From an uncultured Oscillospiraceae bacterium (lineage in GTDB: Bacteria > Bacillota > Clostridia > Oscillospirales > Acutalibacteraceae): a DNA stretch of 6,522 nt. The stretch covers positions 1 to 6,522 of the forward strand of contig UREO01000174.1 in assembly GCA_900546895.1 (NCBI GenBank). Reading direction: 5' to 3'. Position 1 is the stretch's first letter. The number at the start of each line of letters is the position of its first letter. Made by a program: the position numbers and the translations under genes. Under the pieces are notes generated by a model, which saw only the letters and a list, made by a program, of their open reading frames with translations, ran no database searches and was not told the DNA's origin. Of this stretch, positions 5,855-6,522 are shown piece by piece.

Positions 5855-6522
5855 TTATTCCGCCTCCAATCCGGACAATACCTTGTTCAGGTCCTGCATT
5901 GCCGTTTCATACTGTTCCGCGTTCGGGGCGGTACCGTGCCAGCCCACCTGATTTTCCATAAAGGACACGTCTTTTCCCTTGACCGTCTTGGCAATAATCG
6001 CGCTCGGCCTGTCTTTCACAGTCTTTGCGTGGTTGAACGCGGCTTCTATTTCATCAAAATCGTGTCCGTTGATGACCTGGACGTCAAAGCCGAAGGAACG
6101 GAATTTTTCATCGATCGGCTCCGGTCCGCCAACCTCGGCGACGGAACCGTCGATCTGCAGTCCGTTGTTGTCCACAATCAGGCACAGATTGTCCAGCTTA
6201 TGGTGAGCCGCAAACATGGCCGCTTCCCAAACCTGGCCCTCTTCGATTTCGCCGTCTCCCAAAATAGAGTACACACGGTAGTCCTTATGATCCATCTTTC
6301 CGGCGGCGGCCATGCCGCAGGCGGCGGAAACGCCCTGCCCGAGCGATCCGGTGCTCATGTCGACACCGGGGGTCCCCTTCATATCCGGATGTCCCTGAAG
6401 CATGGAGCCGATATGGCGCAGCTTCTTCATTTCCTCCATTGGGAAATAGCCCCTCAGAGCAAGGGTCGCATAGAGACCGGGCGCGCAGTGTCCCTTGGAA
6501 AGCACAAAGCGGTCCCTGTTTT
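5855..6522 (-). CDS. tkt: Transketolase, N-terminal (diphosphate-binding) subunit, partial at its 5' end
   Basis: This subunit binds the diphosphate and Mg end of thiamine diphosphate. The visible part is 222 codons and still open at the window edge, beginning NRDRFVLSKGHCAPGLYA, a canonical transketolase stretch with the active-site His of SKGH. GTG at 6505 is an internal Val codon, not the start. The subunit is normally about 270-280 residues, so roughly 50-60 N-terminal residues lie outside. Downstream are HIGSMLQGHPDMKGTPGVD, STGSLGQGVSAACGMA, and the cofactor motif ILGDGEIEEG followed about 28 residues later by VDNNG, which supply the Mg ligands. The C-terminal end (QVGWHGTAPN) matches the end of this domain. 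Stop and partner start abut as TAAATG. The promoter lies outside the window, so regulation cannot be judged. Confidence 0.94.
   Translation of the reverse strand, partial: NRDRFVLSKGHCAPGLYATLALRGYFPMEEMKKLRHIGSMLQGHPDMKGTPGVDMSTGSLGQGVSAACGMAAAGKMDHKDYRVYSILGDGEIEEGQVWEAAMFAAHHKLDNLCLIVDNNGLQIDGSVAEVGGPEPIDEKFRSFGFDVQVINGHDFDEIEAAFNHAKTVKDRPSAIIAKTVKGKDVSFMENQVGWHGTAPNAEQYETAMQDLNKVLSGLEAE
5863..5870 (-). promoter_or_regulatory. Ribosome binding site for the transketolase C-terminal subunit, inside the upstream gene
   Basis: On the minus strand TTGGAGGC lies about 8 bases before the ATG at 5854, within the last codons of the N-terminal subunit gene. It confirms the ATG at 5854 as the start and shows that the ribosome can reinitiate at the TAAATG junction. 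Confidence 0.7.

Noticed and set aside
1..6522. Tn5 transposon end or other mobile element, suggested by the mosaic end at 21-39
   Set aside because: The mosaic end is joined to the Nextera read-2 handle, no transposase gene or second end is present, and the remaining genes are ordinary chromosomal families.

Overview
The window looks like a piece of a Clostridia-type Firmicutes chromosome, most likely an Oscillospirales/Ruminococcaceae-like gut or anaerobic lineage. The grounds are GC-rich coding sequence with AT-rich intergenic gaps, strong AGGAGG-type ribosome binding sites, a transketolase split into two subunits, and a ruvC-ruvA order typical of the group. The lineage call is inference and should be held loosely. 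All coding genes belong to recognisable families. No mobile element, CRISPR array, RNA gene or defence-like cassette is visible.

Layout. Bases 6-39 are not biological: they are a complete Nextera/Tn5 sequencing adapter fused to the genome at base 40, which truncates ruvA. From there ruvA (partial, to 374) and ruvC (396-911) run on the minus strand as a Holliday-junction operon, transcribed from a well-formed extended -10 promoter near 1000. Back to back with it, a plus-strand promoter near 1081-1108 drives a two-domain PPK2-family polyphosphate:AMP phosphotransferase (1134-2630) and, 16 bases later, a tandem-domain GNAT acetyltransferase (2647-3513). A GC-rich hairpin at 3522-3560 ends this unit and also serves the convergent minus-strand unit.

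On the minus strand, 4775-3566 encodes the large and small subunits of a split ThrE-type (YjjP/YjjB-like) amino acid or organic acid exporter. Upstream of it on the same strand, 6522-4910 encodes the two halves of a split transketolase, with the N-terminal half cut by the window edge. The transketolase unit ends in a strong hairpin at 4859-4883. Its T-rich tail appears to contain the -35 box of the exporter promoter.

The genes do not form one pathway. They are four short transcription units of housekeeping type: recombination repair, polyphosphate/nucleotide phosphorylation with an acetyltransferase, small-metabolite export, and the non-oxidative pentose phosphate pathway. The most consequential observation is the adapter at the left end. 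The most interesting biological points are the degenerate first PPK2 domain, the ppk2-GNAT pairing, and the compact promoter/terminator arrangements.
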